Notes: generated by a model not told the origin, from the sequence alone. A stretch of 64,000 nucleotides of DNA from Anaerotignum propionicum DSM 1682 (GCF_001561955.1 NZ_CP014223.1:62001-126000), one strand, 5' to 3'; positions 44,635-54,517 are shown, counted from the stretch's first letter. A program made the numbers and translations.

Positions 44635-45030
44635 TTATCTCACCACGTTTCTCCAATCCAAATCGCCTCTATCCAATGCCAATAAGAGCACTTCTGCGGT
44701 TGCCAAATTTGTGGCAACAGGGATATTATGCATATCACACAGACGGAAGATGGAGTTGATTTCAGATTCATAGTCCTGTGGAGAAACAGGATCTCTTAAA
44801 AATATCATAACATCGATATCGTTATTTACTATTTGCGCACCCATCTGCTGCTGTCCGCCTAAACGGCTGGAGAGATACTTATGCACAACCAAATTTGCGG
44901 CCTCCTCAACAAGACGACCGGTGGTGCCTGTTGCATAAATGTCGTGTCTACAAAGAATATGCCTGTAGGCAATACAAAGATTTTCCATCAATTTCTTTTT
45001 ATTATCATGGGCGATCAAACCGATGTTCAT
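44635..45030 (-). CDS. mgsA: Methylglyoxal synthase homologue, two catalytic positions changed
   Basis: A 131-residue protein clearly of the MgsA family: NIGLIAHDNKKKLMENLCIAYRHIL, ATGTTGRL, IPVATNLATAEVL. In active enzymes, GGDQQ holds the catalytic Asp and a later PHDPD holds the His. Here the first reads GGQQQ and the second has Tyr at the equivalent place, while the HD(N)KK and RDP parts are kept. It may be inactive, regulatory, or a distinct subfamily. It overlaps rodA by 4 bp. Confidence 0.85.
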   Translation of the reverse strand: MNIGLIAHDNKKKLMENLCIAYRHILCRHDIYATGTTGRLVEEAANLVVHKYLSSRLGGQQQMGAQIVNNDIDVMIFLRDPVSPQDYESEINSIFRLCDMHNIPVATNLATAEVLLLALDRGDLDWRNVVR

Positions 45031-46175
45031 AACAATCCTCCCTCAAACAATGATTTTGTTTCTTTTTTTCTTATGTTTAAAACCAACCCGACAGCAATCA
45101 TATTCGTCCACATGGAGCTTCCGCCGTAGCTGACAAATGGCAGGGACATACCTGTATTCGGCAAAATACCAAGGGCAACACCGGCGTTTACAAAGGTTTG
45201 AAATGCAAACATTCCGGCGATTCCCGCCACCACTAACTGACTAAATAAATTTCTGGATGATATTGCTATTACTATACAACGAAATACAATAAAAAGCAAG
45301 ACTCCCAAAACAAATATACAGCCGATAAAACCAAATTCTTCACCAATGACAGAAAAAATAAAGTCATTATGGGGCTCGGGCAGATAGCTTAATTGGTTCA
45401 GTGTTCCGTTGAAAAGTCCCTGTCCTGTAAACTGCCCGGAGCCAATGGCACTAATGGATTTTTCCGTCTGATAGTAAAGACTTGCGTCTCTTTTGGGATC
45501 TACGAAAGAGAGAACACGGTTAAACTGATGAGGCTCAAATATTTTATCCATAATCAGCGGATGTTCTCTGGCGACATCCCATAAGATGAATACAATAATG
45601 GGCACTGTAAGAATGGCCACATTTCGTATAAAGGTATAGCTAAGCCCTGCCACGAATAGCTGGATACAAAAAATTGCAATGAGTACCATACTTGCAGAAA
45701 GGGCAGGCTGCTTTTGGATTAATACAATGGGAATCATGATATATGCGAAAAGGAATCCCAAAAAAGGCAGGCTGTTTATCTTATTGTAATTCAATTTAAT
45801 CATTTGCGCCATACAAATAATCATCATTATTTTGGCAAATTCTGAGGGTTGTATGGTCAAGGGGCCAATGGCAATCCATCTTACTGCACCCTTTGCACCT
45901 GTGCCTAATAAAAGTACAGCCAAAAGCAAAAGCAGATTGAAGCAATAAATTGGGATATGAAACTGTGCAAAGTATTCATAGTCAACATTTGCCGCAATGA
46001 GCATCAATACAATACCAATAATAAAAAATGCAGCTTGCTTTATTACAAAGGTAGTGCTTTCCCCCAGGTTTACGTGGGTTGCACTGGATATTGCAATCAA
46101 ACCAAACAATGTTAGAATTGTAATGGCACCCAGAAGGGGTAAATCAAAATTTTGAATATATTTTCTCCATTCCAT
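45027..46175 (-). CDS. rodA: RodA/FtsW-family peptidoglycan polymerase
   Basis: A 382-residue SEDS protein with about ten membrane segments. It has LLGTGAKGAVRWIAIGPLTIQPSEFAK in the first half, DPKRDASLYYQTEKSISAIGSGQFTGQGLFNGT and LPEPHNDFIFSVIGEEFGF near the large loop, and the final MSLPFVSYGGSSMWTNM. It polymerises glycan strands for elongation with the class B PBP upstream. Confidence 0.95.
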   Translation of the reverse strand: MEWRKYIQNFDLPLLGAITILTLFGLIAISSATHVNLGESTTFVIKQAAFFIIGIVLMLIAANVDYEYFAQFHIPIYCFNLLLLLAVLLLGTGAKGAVRWIAIGPLTIQPSEFAKIMMIICMAQMIKLNYNKINSLPFLGFLFAYIMIPIVLIQKQPALSASMVLIAIFCIQLFVAGLSYTFIRNVAILTVPIIVFILWDVAREHPLIMDKIFEPHQFNRVLSFVDPKRDASLYYQTEKSISAIGSGQFTGQGLFNGTLNQLSYLPEPHNDFIFSVIGEEFGFIGCIFVLGVLLFIVFRCIVIAISSRNLFSQLVVAGIAGMFAFQTFVNAGVALGILPNTGMSLPFVSYGGSSMWTNMIAVGLVLNIRKKETKSLFEGGLL

Positions 46176-46225
46176 GAATCAAATTCCTCCAACCGGGAAT
46201 AGCCCCGTATTGCTGAAACAAGGAA

Positions 46226-46268
46226 AGCCGAGGGAATAGGAGGAACGTTGCACTCCTTTCTCGGCTTG
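46226..46268 (-). terminator. Hairpin between minE and rodA
   Basis: On the minus strand AAGCCGAG pairs with CTCGGCTT, with a GGAG/CTCC inner pairing and only a short T tract. It may attenuate rather than stop transcription into rodA. Confidence 0.45.
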
Positions 46269-46277
46269 CTTGTATTT

Positions 46278-46562
46278 TTAATCCTGCATTTTGCGCATGC
46301 TTTTAATGGGAATATTTGCATACAGAACAGGAACGGTTCCGTTATTTTCTTCAGATTGGGTCTGTGTAATCTGGATATCCAGTTCTTCTTCGTCAATTTC
46401 CATATAGTTGGAAATCACCTTTATAATGTCTGTTTTCAACATTTCAAGAACCTGAGAGGAGCAGTTTACCCTATCGTGAACCAGAACAAGTTTCAATCTA
46501 TCTTTTGCAACGCTGCCGGAAGGCGGTGCGTTTTTCTTTTTAAAGAAGCTAAAGAAATCCAT
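46278..46562 (-). CDS. minE: Cell division topological specificity factor MinE
   Basis: A 94-residue protein: N-terminal amphipathic helix MDFFSFFKKK, the MinD-binding helix AKDRLKLVLVHDRVNC, and the C-terminal KVISNYMEIDEEELDIQITQ. It activates MinD ATPase and drives oscillation of MinCD. Lies 33 bp after minD. Confidence 0.95.
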   Translation of the reverse strand: MDFFSFFKKKNAPPSGSVAKDRLKLVLVHDRVNCSSQVLEMLKTDIIKVISNYMEIDEEELDIQITQTQSEENNGTVPVLYANIPIKSMRKMQD

Positions 46563-46595
46563 GGGGACACATCCTTTCGTTTGGATAGTAAGATT

Positions 46596-47393
46596 TTAAT
46601 GGCGGAAAAGGCCTTTGAGCTTTTCCAAAAAGCTTACGGGCTGTTCTTCAAAGGTCATAATGGGAACTTCTTGACCTAAGATTCTTTGAACAATATTCCT
46701 ATAAGCTTGTCCCGCTTTGGATTCCGGATTGGAAACCGCAGGTTCTCCTTTGTTTGTGGCAATGACAATTGCTTCGTCATCGGGCACAACCCCAAGAATA
46801 TCAACAGCCAAAATCTCGGTAACATCCTCGATATTCATCATATCGCCTCTTTGTACCAAATCAATGCGCAAACGGTTGAGAATGAGCATTGGATTATTCA
46901 AACCATTTGCCTCTAACAGACCAATGATACGATCCGCATCGCGCACAGCAGAAACCTCCGGTGTGGTTACCACAACAGCTCTGTCTGCACCGGCAATTGC
47001 ATTTTTGAAACCTTGCTCAATGCCCGCGGGGCAGTCGATGATAACAAAATCAAAGCCTTCCTCCTTTAAGCTTTCGCAAAGCTTTTGCATTTGCTCGGGA
47101 GAAACGGCATCTTTATCTCTTGTTTGGGCTGCCGGCAAAAGAAAAAGTCCATCATAACGCTTGTCCTTAATCAATGCTTGCTTTAGGCGACAGTTCCCCT
47201 CAACAACATCCACTAAGTCATAAACAATTCTATTTTCTAAGCCCATAACAACATCCAGGTTGCGCAGACCAATATCAGCATCAACTAATGCAACTTTTTT
47301 ACCTAATACCGCTAAACCGCAGCCAAGGTTTGCGCTTGTAGTTGTTTTTCCTACACCGCCCTTACCACTGGTGATTACGATTACTTCACTCAT
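46596..47393 (-). CDS. minD: Septum site-determining protein MinD
   Basis: A 265-residue membrane-associated ATPase with the deviant Walker A SGKGGVGKTTTSANL, LVDADIGLRNLDVVMGLENR and the C-terminal amphipathic targeting helix (VSFLEKLKGLFRH). It recruits MinC and MinE to the membrane. Confidence 0.97.
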   Translation of the reverse strand: MSEVIVITSGKGGVGKTTTSANLGCGLAVLGKKVALVDADIGLRNLDVVMGLENRIVYDLVDVVEGNCRLKQALIKDKRYDGLFLLPAAQTRDKDAVSPEQMQKLCESLKEEGFDFVIIDCPAGIEQGFKNAIAGADRAVVVTTPEVSAVRDADRIIGLLEANGLNNPMLILNRLRIDLVQRGDMMNIEDVTEILAVDILGVVPDDEAIVIATNKGEPAVSNPESKAGQAYRNIVQRILGQEVPIMTFEEQPVSFLEKLKGLFRH

Positions 47394-47536
47394 CTATGTT
47401 CCTCCTAATCCAGAAGTCAAATTTTCTTTCTCCCAAAATATTTACGATAGGGAGCTTCGTATATATTACTATATTAACAAAAACTAGCAAGATTTGCATC
47501 CATTTTTTTTAGTAAAAACAGAAAAGATTTCCTATT

Positions 47537-48169
47537 TTACGACAGCGCCATGACGAAAATTTGCCCTTCTTGTACAAATGCGTATTCTGGAGACTTAATT
47601 CCTCGTTTATTCTCATCAGGGAATCGGGTAATGATATCGCCAATTCTCAATTGGACGGGTGCCATATAGACAGCGGCGATAAATGCATCAGACATTCCTT
47701 GGCATCCTGCGTGTGCCATTCCCTTTAATTGACCCAAAACGATTATGTTTCCTGTAGCTTTCAGCTCTGCACCTGGGTTTACGTCACCTATAATGACAAC
47801 ACTTCCGTCAAAATCAATTCTTTGACCATTTCGCAAAGAGCCTTTATGAAATTTTGTTAAATTGTGGGGTGACATTTCCTTTTCCAATAAATTGGTTAAA
47901 TGCAAAAGCTCGTTATTTTCTGTTTTCAAAAATGTAATTTCCATTGTTGTATGCTCTGTTATGATACGTAGCAGTTGCTGCTCCTCCTCATCAGAGAAGG
48001 TGCGGCCTTTAAATGCCAGAGAGGTTTTCACGTTGTCAAAAAATTTACCTGCCTCTTGAACCTTTTTATCTAATTGTTCGCAAAGAACTTCAAACGGTGC
48101 ATCATCGTGAAAAAGTACGGTTACCCCGTCTTTCGTTCCTTTAAATATTACATAGTTTTCTAAATTCAT
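47537..48169 (-). CDS. minC: Septum site-determining protein MinC
   Basis: A 210-residue FtsZ inhibitor. The C-terminal domain is diagnostic: LRNGQRIDFDGSVVIIGDVNPGAELKATGNIIVLGQLKGMAHAG. The N-terminal domain is less conserved. The ATG at 48169 has AGGAGGG 4 nt upstream; the frame up to 48187 overlaps the PBP gene. A 143-bp gap separates it from minD. Confidence 0.93.
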   Translation of the reverse strand: MNLENYVIFKGTKDGVTVLFHDDAPFEVLCEQLDKKVQEAGKFFDNVKTSLAFKGRTFSDEEEQQLLRIITEHTTMEITFLKTENNELLHLTNLLEKEMSPHNLTKFHKGSLRNGQRIDFDGSVVIIGDVNPGAELKATGNIIVLGQLKGMAHAGCQGMSDAFIAAVYMAPVQLRIGDIITRFPDENKRGIKSPEYAFVQEGQIFVMALS

Positions 48170-48183
48170 AATACCCTCCTGTA

Positions 48184-51021
48184 TCATTGTGTCATAACAG
48201 TCTGTAAATTGGTATTTTCGGGAGTATAATCTAACCCTAGATATTTTGTAACAATTGCCTTAACAACCTCCGGTGCCGGTGTACCACTGCCTTCACCAAA
48301 GGGGATTAAAACGGTAATGGCGATTTGAGGGTCTTCGTAAGGGGCAAAGCAAACCAACCAAGTATGGGAACTTCTGGTTTTATCCTCCTCGGCGGTTCCT
48401 GATTTTACGGCAACCTTTACAGGGAAATCGCTAAAAGAGTGGCGCAGAGTACCTCTGGGACCCGATGCAACCAGATTCATGCCTTGATAAACCTTTTTCA
48501 GGTTTGCATCTTGAAAATTCTTCACATTTTCAGCGATTTCATCCGTTTTATAATACAAAGAGCCATCAGGATTCTGCAATTGATTGATCATATGCAAACG
48601 GTACAAGGTTCCTCCGTTGGCAAGGGTTGAAACATACTTTGTGATCTGCGCAGGGGTATAGCTGTTTACCGATTGCCCAATGGCTGCACGGATGGTATCA
48701 CCATCTGTCCAGCGGGTTTGGCTTGTGGTTGCATCGGGGTTAAAGGTTTTTACGATGCGCTCCTTGTAGTAAGGTGAAGCCATTGTAGGGGCATATTCGT
48801 CTAATTCTAAGCCTGTCAAGGAGTTCAAACCGAATGCTGCCATATATTCATTTAAAGTAGTAATACCTGCCTCTGTTGTGCCATCTTTTGCATTGCCCAT
48901 ACGGAAGGCAACTTCGTAGAAAAAGTAGTTACAGGATACTTCCAGAGCGGATGCTACGTCCAAAAGGCCATGGGTTCCTCCGTTGTTGCTGTAAAGCCAG
49001 CAACGAGCGTAAGGTGTTCCGGCGTCCTTAAAGATACCTCCATCTCGAATATGTGTATTGGGGGTGATTACTCCTGTTTCCAATGCCGCTAAGGCTGTTA
49101 CCATTTTAAAGGTAGAGCCGGGGGCCTTTTTCTGCTTTAACGGACGATTTACCAAAGGGGTATTTCCGTCCTGCAAAAGGTCGTTATAGTAGGAATTATT
49201 GAAGTTGTTTACTAACTCGTTGTTATCATAGGAAGGATAGGATACGCTAGCTAAAACCTCACCAGTGCCTACCCTGGTCACAAAAACAGCACCTGTACAA
49301 GGATCCAAGGCTGTATCTGCAGGACTAAATTCACCGCTGTTTAATTTATTCAATACCATGGTTAAGGGAGAAATATGTCCGTTTTGAAGGGCGGATTTTT
49401 CTTCCTCTGTGGCAGTTAAAGTGCCTTGTTCAATGGCCACCAGAAGTGCCTCTCTTGCAGAGAAAGTGCCTCGAGCTACGCTATCCAGCAAATAGGCCTG
49501 CACTCTGGAGATGGCGTCTTCATCCTCCTTGGAGAAATCGGGGTTTGCTGCCATAAAACGGTCAAAGACCTGTTTTTGCACGCCATCAGTAGAGCGCATA
49601 AGCTTTGCGGCTGAAATATGATTTGCCTTAATCATAGCAATATACATATCGATGATGGAAACGGAATTTTTGCCTGAGTGGGTCAGGTTGCCGATGATGG
49701 ATTTGCGTAACTGCGCCTCTAATGTATCGTAAGCGACTTTTTGCAGCTCACTATCCAACGTTAAAAAGATATCCTTGCCCGGAGTGGGGTCGGTAGAATC
49801 AATCATGCTCATTCTGCGCCCTTGGTTATCCACTTCTATGGAGACCTTACCATCGGTACCGTTTAGCTGACGTTCATAAAGCTTCTCCATGCCCGTTTGA
49901 CCTACGATATCCGTCTGCGTATAAATGGGGTTTCCATCTGCGTCTAAATCATTTTTATACAATGCATAATCGGCTTCCGTCATTTGGCGGATATAACCTA
50001 AAATATGAGCGAAGTACGGCCCATTGGTATACTCTCGCAAGGAGACGGTATCCACAAGAACATTGGGGAAAATATCTTGATTTTCTTCCACATAAGCCAA
50101 GGTTTTTTCACTGATATTTGTAGCAACAGTAACGGATTTATACTGCTGATACCGTTGCAAGTACAGAGAATAGCGGATGCCCAAGGTGTCTCTTACAATA
50201 TCCGTAGGTAAGCCTTCCGGCAGTCCGAAGTAATCCCGCAGGTAGTCAAGCGTTTGAAGCGAGTCGTAGCGAAGCTCTTCATCCTTCATACCCATACTTT
50301 CTTTCCAGTTATCTTCTCTGGTTTGATTTTCGTTAAACTGTAACGTATAGGGATATTCCCTTGCTAAAGGAAGTTCGTCAGAAGGGGTTTCACCGTTTTC
50401 TGCTAATTTCAATGCCAAGGTTAAAGCCATGATGTTTTTGTCACTTAAAGAAATACAGTATGAGACATATGCTCTTTTCTGCGCCACTGTGTAGGCAGCA
50501 GGAGCATGATATTTTTCAAATAAAAAATTAAGGACTGCGCCGGCGTCATCATCCTTTATTGTATCGGGAAGTTTTTGAGATTCCTTCCAGGATTTCTCTG
50601 CTTTTTTCTGTTCCCGTTCCGTGCCTTCAAAGATAAAGCTGTATGGCGCAGAGGAGGAGATTGGCAACGTATCAAAGGGAGTGGCTCCCTTTTCCCACAA
50701 TTTCTTAGTTAGCTCAAGAATCAAATTTTCTTTATAAGCTGTCAAATCAAGGGTGATACTATCGTCAATTTGAACGGAATATGCCACGGTATTGGTTGCC
50801 AAAGGCCTGCCGTAGCGGTCGTAAATATTTCCTCTAGGGGCAGGGACATTTACGGTTTTGGATACGCTGGCAGTAATGGAAGCATCATATTCCTCTCCAT
50901 GGATGATTTGCAAAGAGAATAAACGCAATAACAATATGAAAAAAAGCAAAAAAATTCCGCAGAGTAATACGAAAATTCTGCTTTTACATAGTTCACGAAA
51001 ATGGTCTAAATAATGTCTCAT
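48184..51021 (-). CDS. mrdA: Penicillin-binding protein 2, elongation-type transpeptidase (large form)
   Basis: A 945-residue class B PBP. Short cytoplasmic tail and TM (LLCGIFLLFFILLLRLFSLQI), dimerisation domain, then the transpeptidase with STFKMV (active Ser), SCN and KSGTAEE. It is longer than typical PBP2 (about 600-700): extra helical sequence at about residues 120-260 and 445-600, the latter inserted between TLDSELQKVAYDTL and GAVFVTRVGTGEVLASVSYPSYD. It should work with RodA in side-wall synthesis. Confidence 0.93.
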   Translation of the reverse strand: MRHYLDHFRELCKSRIFVLLCGIFLLFFILLLRLFSLQIIHGEEYDASITASVSKTVNVPAPRGNIYDRYGRPLATNTVAYSVQIDDSITLDLTAYKENLILELTKKLWEKGATPFDTLPISSSAPYSFIFEGTEREQKKAEKSWKESQKLPDTIKDDDAGAVLNFLFEKYHAPAAYTVAQKRAYVSYCISLSDKNIMALTLALKLAENGETPSDELPLAREYPYTLQFNENQTREDNWKESMGMKDEELRYDSLQTLDYLRDYFGLPEGLPTDIVRDTLGIRYSLYLQRYQQYKSVTVATNISEKTLAYVEENQDIFPNVLVDTVSLREYTNGPYFAHILGYIRQMTEADYALYKNDLDADGNPIYTQTDIVGQTGMEKLYERQLNGTDGKVSIEVDNQGRRMSMIDSTDPTPGKDIFLTLDSELQKVAYDTLEAQLRKSIIGNLTHSGKNSVSIIDMYIAMIKANHISAAKLMRSTDGVQKQVFDRFMAANPDFSKEDEDAISRVQAYLLDSVARGTFSAREALLVAIEQGTLTATEEEKSALQNGHISPLTMVLNKLNSGEFSPADTALDPCTGAVFVTRVGTGEVLASVSYPSYDNNELVNNFNNSYYNDLLQDGNTPLVNRPLKQKKAPGSTFKMVTALAALETGVITPNTHIRDGGIFKDAGTPYARCWLYSNNGGTHGLLDVASALEVSCNYFFYEVAFRMGNAKDGTTEAGITTLNEYMAAFGLNSLTGLELDEYAPTMASPYYKERIVKTFNPDATTSQTRWTDGDTIRAAIGQSVNSYTPAQITKYVSTLANGGTLYRLHMINQLQNPDGSLYYKTDEIAENVKNFQDANLKKVYQGMNLVASGPRGTLRHSFSDFPVKVAVKSGTAEEDKTRSSHTWLVCFAPYEDPQIAITVLIPFGEGSGTPAPEVVKAIVTKYLGLDYTPENTNLQTVMTQ

Positions 51022-51035
51022 CGGTTCCTCCTATT

Positions 51036-51104
51036 GAAACAGACGATTGTTCAGGAATTATTTATCGTTGGTGTATAATACACCGAAGAGAGGTATCCTG
51101 TTTC
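51036..51104. repeat. Nested inverted repeats in the mreD-PBP2 gap
   Basis: GAAACAG (51036-51042) pairs with CTGTTTC (51098-51104) around a 15-nt palindrome GGTGTATAATACACC (51070-51084). It may be an RNA element within the operon transcript. Confidence 0.45.
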
Positions 51105-51117
51105 AAGATTTTTATGC

Positions 51118-51630
51118 CTAGAATAGGCGGTATCTGTACTTTTCTTTCAGCTCCAACCACTCGTTGATGCCAAATAAAACCCGATAAATGGGCACTGTAA
51201 CAATTGCGTTGTAAACAATGGTAGGAAGAAAAACTTTTAGTATAAAAAATAAAAGATTTCCGTCCTTTCTTAATATCAGTTCTGTGGAAAAGTGAATAAA
51301 TTCATACGCCCCCGCAGCAATGGTGCAAAAAATAATGGGCAGGAGATAGTTCTCTCTATAGAAGTTCTTTTGGCTTTTTCCAATAAAATAGCTAATCCCG
51401 AGAAATAAAAGGAAGTAGTAACCTTTGGTTGTACCAAAAAAAATATCAAAGAGCAGCCCTGTACAGATGCCTGTGATACAGCCCTCTTTACTGCCCCGCA
51501 AAAGGGCGTAAGAAACAACAATAATCAATGCGGTATTGGGAAAGATTCCCTGAATGGCAAGATGTTGAAATAGAGTTGTCTGCAATATGAAATTAATCAA
51601 TATCGTAAGGGCTGTAACAAGGATTCTCAA
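51118..51630 (-). CDS. mreD: Rod shape-determining protein MreD
   Basis: A 170-residue membrane protein with five to six segments: ILVTALTILINFILQTTLFQHL at the N terminus and the family pattern EGCITGICTGLLFDIFFGTTKGYYFLLF. It is part of the elongasome. The start overlaps mreC's stop. Confidence 0.92.
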   Translation of the reverse strand: MRILVTALTILINFILQTTLFQHLAIQGIFPNTALIIVVSYALLRGSKEGCITGICTGLLFDIFFGTTKGYYFLLFLGISYFIGKSQKNFYRENYLLPIIFCTIAAGAYEFIHFSTELILRKDGNLLFFILKVFLPTIVYNAIVTVPIYRVLFGINEWLELKEKYRYRLF

Positions 51631-52490
51631 GGGTTTTCCTCCGTTGTATTTTTATCAATGACTAAAAGGGTGCCCAAATGCTTTAAATCCACAAAGGGTT
51701 CGATGATTGCATACTTTGTCAAACCATTGGCGTCGGTTTCAATTTTTGTTACTTTGCCAATGGAGAGCCCCTCGGGATAAACCTCGGAAAGCTGTGAAGT
51801 TACAATCTCATCCCCCACTGCAATTTGGGCTTCGCCGTCGATATATTCCATTTTACATAGACCGTTGTTCATCAGGGTGTAATCACCTTTTACAACGCCT
51901 AAATCGCCGGTACGCAGGCTCATAGCAGGCACGGCACTTCTACTGTCTAATATAGATTGGGCTTTGGAATAATTTTTCCCACTTTCCAAAATTTTACCAA
52001 CCACGCCACCGGGAGCAATGAGGATCATATTTGCTGATACACCATCTGTTGTGCCCTTGTCAGTGGTAAAAGTGTTATACCAAACACCGGGATTTTTTGC
52101 AATAATCTTTGTTCCTGTGCTTTTGTAGTCAGGATATTTCTGAGCAATCTTCAGCAAAGCGGATAATCGTATGTTTTCTTTTTCATACTGCTCTAAACGC
52201 TTGCTTTCATCCTGTAGTTTTGCCAAATCTTTTTTTAACTGAGCATTTTCCTCTAAAAGAGCGGTTTTATCTTTCGCAGAGTCTGAAGTGCTTTCCACCC
52301 AATTTCCGATACCCGTTGTGATATCCTGAAAGGGCGTAACAACAAAGCCAACAACGCTTTCCAGCAAAGTGGCATTCATGTTCTTTCCGCCTGCAAATAA
52401 TGCAATGACAGTTATTATGATGATAAAACCAGCAATAATTTTCTTTTTATGTTCTTCCCAAAATTGAATCAAAGTGAAACGCTCCTTCAA
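51627..52490 (-). CDS. mreC: Rod shape-determining protein MreC
   Basis: A 287-residue protein with one N-terminal membrane segment (IIAGFIIIITVIALFAGG), a coiled coil (LLEENAQLKKDLAKLQDESKRLEQ), then the beta-barrel domain with KNPGVWYNTFTTDKG and SRSAVPAMSLRTGDLGVVKGD. It scaffolds PBPs around MreB. Confidence 0.95.
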   Translation of the reverse strand: MKERFTLIQFWEEHKKKIIAGFIIIITVIALFAGGKNMNATLLESVVGFVVTPFQDITTGIGNWVESTSDSAKDKTALLEENAQLKKDLAKLQDESKRLEQYEKENIRLSALLKIAQKYPDYKSTGTKIIAKNPGVWYNTFTTDKGTTDGVSANMILIAPGGVVGKILESGKNYSKAQSILDSRSAVPAMSLRTGDLGVVKGDYTLMNNGLCKMEYIDGEAQIAVGDEIVTSQLSEVYPEGLSIGKVTKIETDANGLTKYAIIEPFVDLKHLGTLLVIDKNTTEENP

Positions 52491-52518
52491 GGCTAGGGGA
52501 TACCCTCATATTTTTGGA

Positions 52519-53547
52519 TTAAAAGAGTGCTTTTCTGGGAGAGATCAGCACGGATTTCAATTTGTCAATGTGCTCCAAAACAAGACCTGTACCCATTGCA
52601 ACACAATTAAGTGGTTCATTGGCAATATGAACGGGCATTCCGGTTTCGGAAGAAATTAATCTATCCAGTCCTCTCAGTAGGGCGCCGCCTCCTGTTAAGG
52701 TGATTCCCAATTCCATAATATCAGCAGCCAATTCTGGCGGGGTTGCTTCCAGTGTTTGCTTTATGGTCTCTATAACGGAGTTAACCGGTTCGGTTAATGC
52801 TTCACGAATGTGAATAGAGGTAATTTCAATGGTTTTTGGCAAACCGCTGATTAAATCCCGACCGCGAATTTCCATTAATTCTTCTTTTTCCAAAGGATAG
52901 GCAGAACCGATGGTGATTTTGATTTCCTCCGCTGTACGGTCACCAATGGCTAGGTTAAATTCTCTTTTAATAAAGTTGACAATGGCATTGTCCAAGGCGT
53001 CTCCGGCTACCCGCAAGGAAGTGCTGGTAACGATACCGCCAAGGGAAATTACGGCTACCTCGCTTGTACCACCGCCGATGTCAACAACCATACTGCCGGT
53101 GGGGTCAGCAATGGGAAGCCCTGCACCGATGGATGCAGCCATGGGTTCTTCAATCAAATAAGTATCTTTATCCTTAGAGCCTGCGGCAATGGCAGCCTCT
53201 AATACGGCTCTCTTTTCCACTTCTGTAACACCGGAAGGCACGCAAATAACAATGCGTGGTCTTGGACCAAACATGGAGCGAACGTATGCTTTATTGATAA
53301 AATAGCGCAACATTGCCTGCGTTACATCAAAATCTGCAATGACACCATCCTTCATGGGGCGAATGGCAACAATATTGCCAGGAGTACGGCCGATCATATC
53401 TTTTGCCTCATTTCCAACGGCAAGAACCTCTTTTGTTTGTGTGTTGATGGCAACAACAGAAGGTTCATTTACAATGATGCCTTTTTCTTTCATATATACC
53501 AGTGTATTAGCGGTACCCAAGTCGATACCCATATCCTTAGAAAACAT
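52519..53547 (-). CDS. mreB: Rod shape-determining protein MreB
   Basis: A 342-residue actin homologue with the phosphate loops [12 protein letters not shown] and [19 protein letters not shown], and [17 protein letters not shown]. It organises side-wall synthesis. It heads the mreB-mreC-mreD-PBP2-minCDE-rodA run; the 200 bp before it hold the terminator of the previous gene. Confidence 0.97.
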   Translation of the reverse strand: MFSKDMGIDLGTANTLVYMKEKGIIVNEPSVVAINTQTKEVLAVGNEAKDMIGRTPGNIVAIRPMKDGVIADFDVTQAMLRYFINKAYVRSMFGPRPRIVICVPSGVTEVEKRAVLEAAIAAGSKDKDTYLIEEPMAASIGAGLPIADPTGSMVVDIGGGTSEVAVISLGGIVTSTSLRVAGDALDNAIVNFIKREFNLAIGDRTAEEIKITIGSAYPLEKEELMEIRGRDLISGLPKTIEITSIHIREALTEPVNSVIETIKQTLEATPPELAADIMELGITLTGGGALLRGLDRLISSETGMPVHIANEPLNCVAMGTGLVLEHIDKLKSVLISPRKALF

Positions 53548-53730
53548 TTTTAAAGCCCCTTTCCTATAAGAGAACCTGTTTAAATACAGATTTCATTGTT
53601 GGCATAAGTAATATTTCTATAAAAAGCCTTATATTCTATCATAACTCTTTTTATCAATCTTTTCAATAAAAATTGACTTCCATTTTTATTGAAAAGAGCT
53701 GTTTTTCCACTCTGTAAAAATGACAGAAAA

Positions 53731-53747
53731 AAAGCCGCCAGGCGGCT
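53731..53747 (-). terminator. Terminator after the DUF4321 gene
   Basis: On the minus strand AGCCGCC and GGCGGCT form a compact stem followed by seven T residues. Confidence 0.75.
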
Positions 53748-53754
53748 ATGATAA

Positions 53755-54012
53755 TTACAGCTTACGGTATACCATGAATGCAACGAAAATGCCAATAATT
53801 CCCGCGATGGTAAATCGAATGGTAATGGCAAACTGTAGGGTAAGCACGCCGATATCAAGAACCAGCGGAGAGGTAAGACCAAACTTGTTGCCATAGGTCA
53901 GCCAACTTAGCGCAGGTACATCTGCAAAAAGGCTTCCGATAAATCCTCCAAGAACAACGCCGGCTAAAAGAAATAAAACCAGCACCCAAACATTTTTTGT
54001 TTGCCCCTTCAA
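53755..54012 (-). CDS. DUF4321 family membrane protein
   Basis: An 85-residue protein with two to three hydrophobic segments: VWVLVLFLLAGVVLGGFIGSLFAD near the start and the final IAGIIGIFVAFMVYRKL. The PLVLDIGVLTLQFAITIRFTIAG segment is typical of DUF4321, which usually lies near mreB in Clostridia. Function unknown. Confidence 0.88.
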   Translation of the reverse strand: MKGQTKNVWVLVLFLLAGVVLGGFIGSLFADVPALSWLTYGNKFGLTSPLVLDIGVLTLQFAITIRFTIAGIIGIFVAFMVYRKL

Positions 54013-54156
54013 AATTGTCGCCCCCTAACTTCTTCTGAGCAAAAATGCAACAGTACCGTAGAACAGTATATTTCAATCTGCTACTTATTGCAAGATATTA
54101 TACCATATTTACAAAATAGGGTAAAGGGAACAAAAAATAAAAATCTATGAAAAAGA

Positions 54157-54192
54157 GAGGGTGCCATAAACTTATCGTTTTATGTCACCCTC
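54157..54192. terminator. Hairpin in the DUF4321-rnfB gap
   Basis: GAGGGTG/CACCCTC with an inner CATAAA/TTTATG pairing. Together with the rnfB terminator it occupies a 561-bp, AT-rich, gene-free gap (54013-54573). Confidence 0.5.
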
Positions 54193-54517
54193 AATTATTA
54201 CACATTCAATTCATATTTCCAGAAAAAGCGAGCATATTTTCTTTCTGCTCACCCCAAATAATGGCATCTATTTTGGAAATCTGACTTAAGCCAATCTATT
54301 TACTTGTTTCTTGGTTTTTTAAATAGTCAGTGAACTCTTGAAAAACAATTTTGTTCTTGATATAAAATACTCGGAATTTTCTTCTGAAAAATTTTATTGG
54401 CAAAAATACGGGCAGTCAATTATAATTCCGAATGTTATTAAAATTTATTTAATGTTACAATATTTAAAAAATATTTAGTATGATAATTAAATGGTATTGT
54501 TTTAAATAATTAAGAGA

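Noticed and set aside
46112-46396. Minus-strand frame overlapping minE and rodA
   Set aside because: It is out of frame with both conserved genes and has no independent support.
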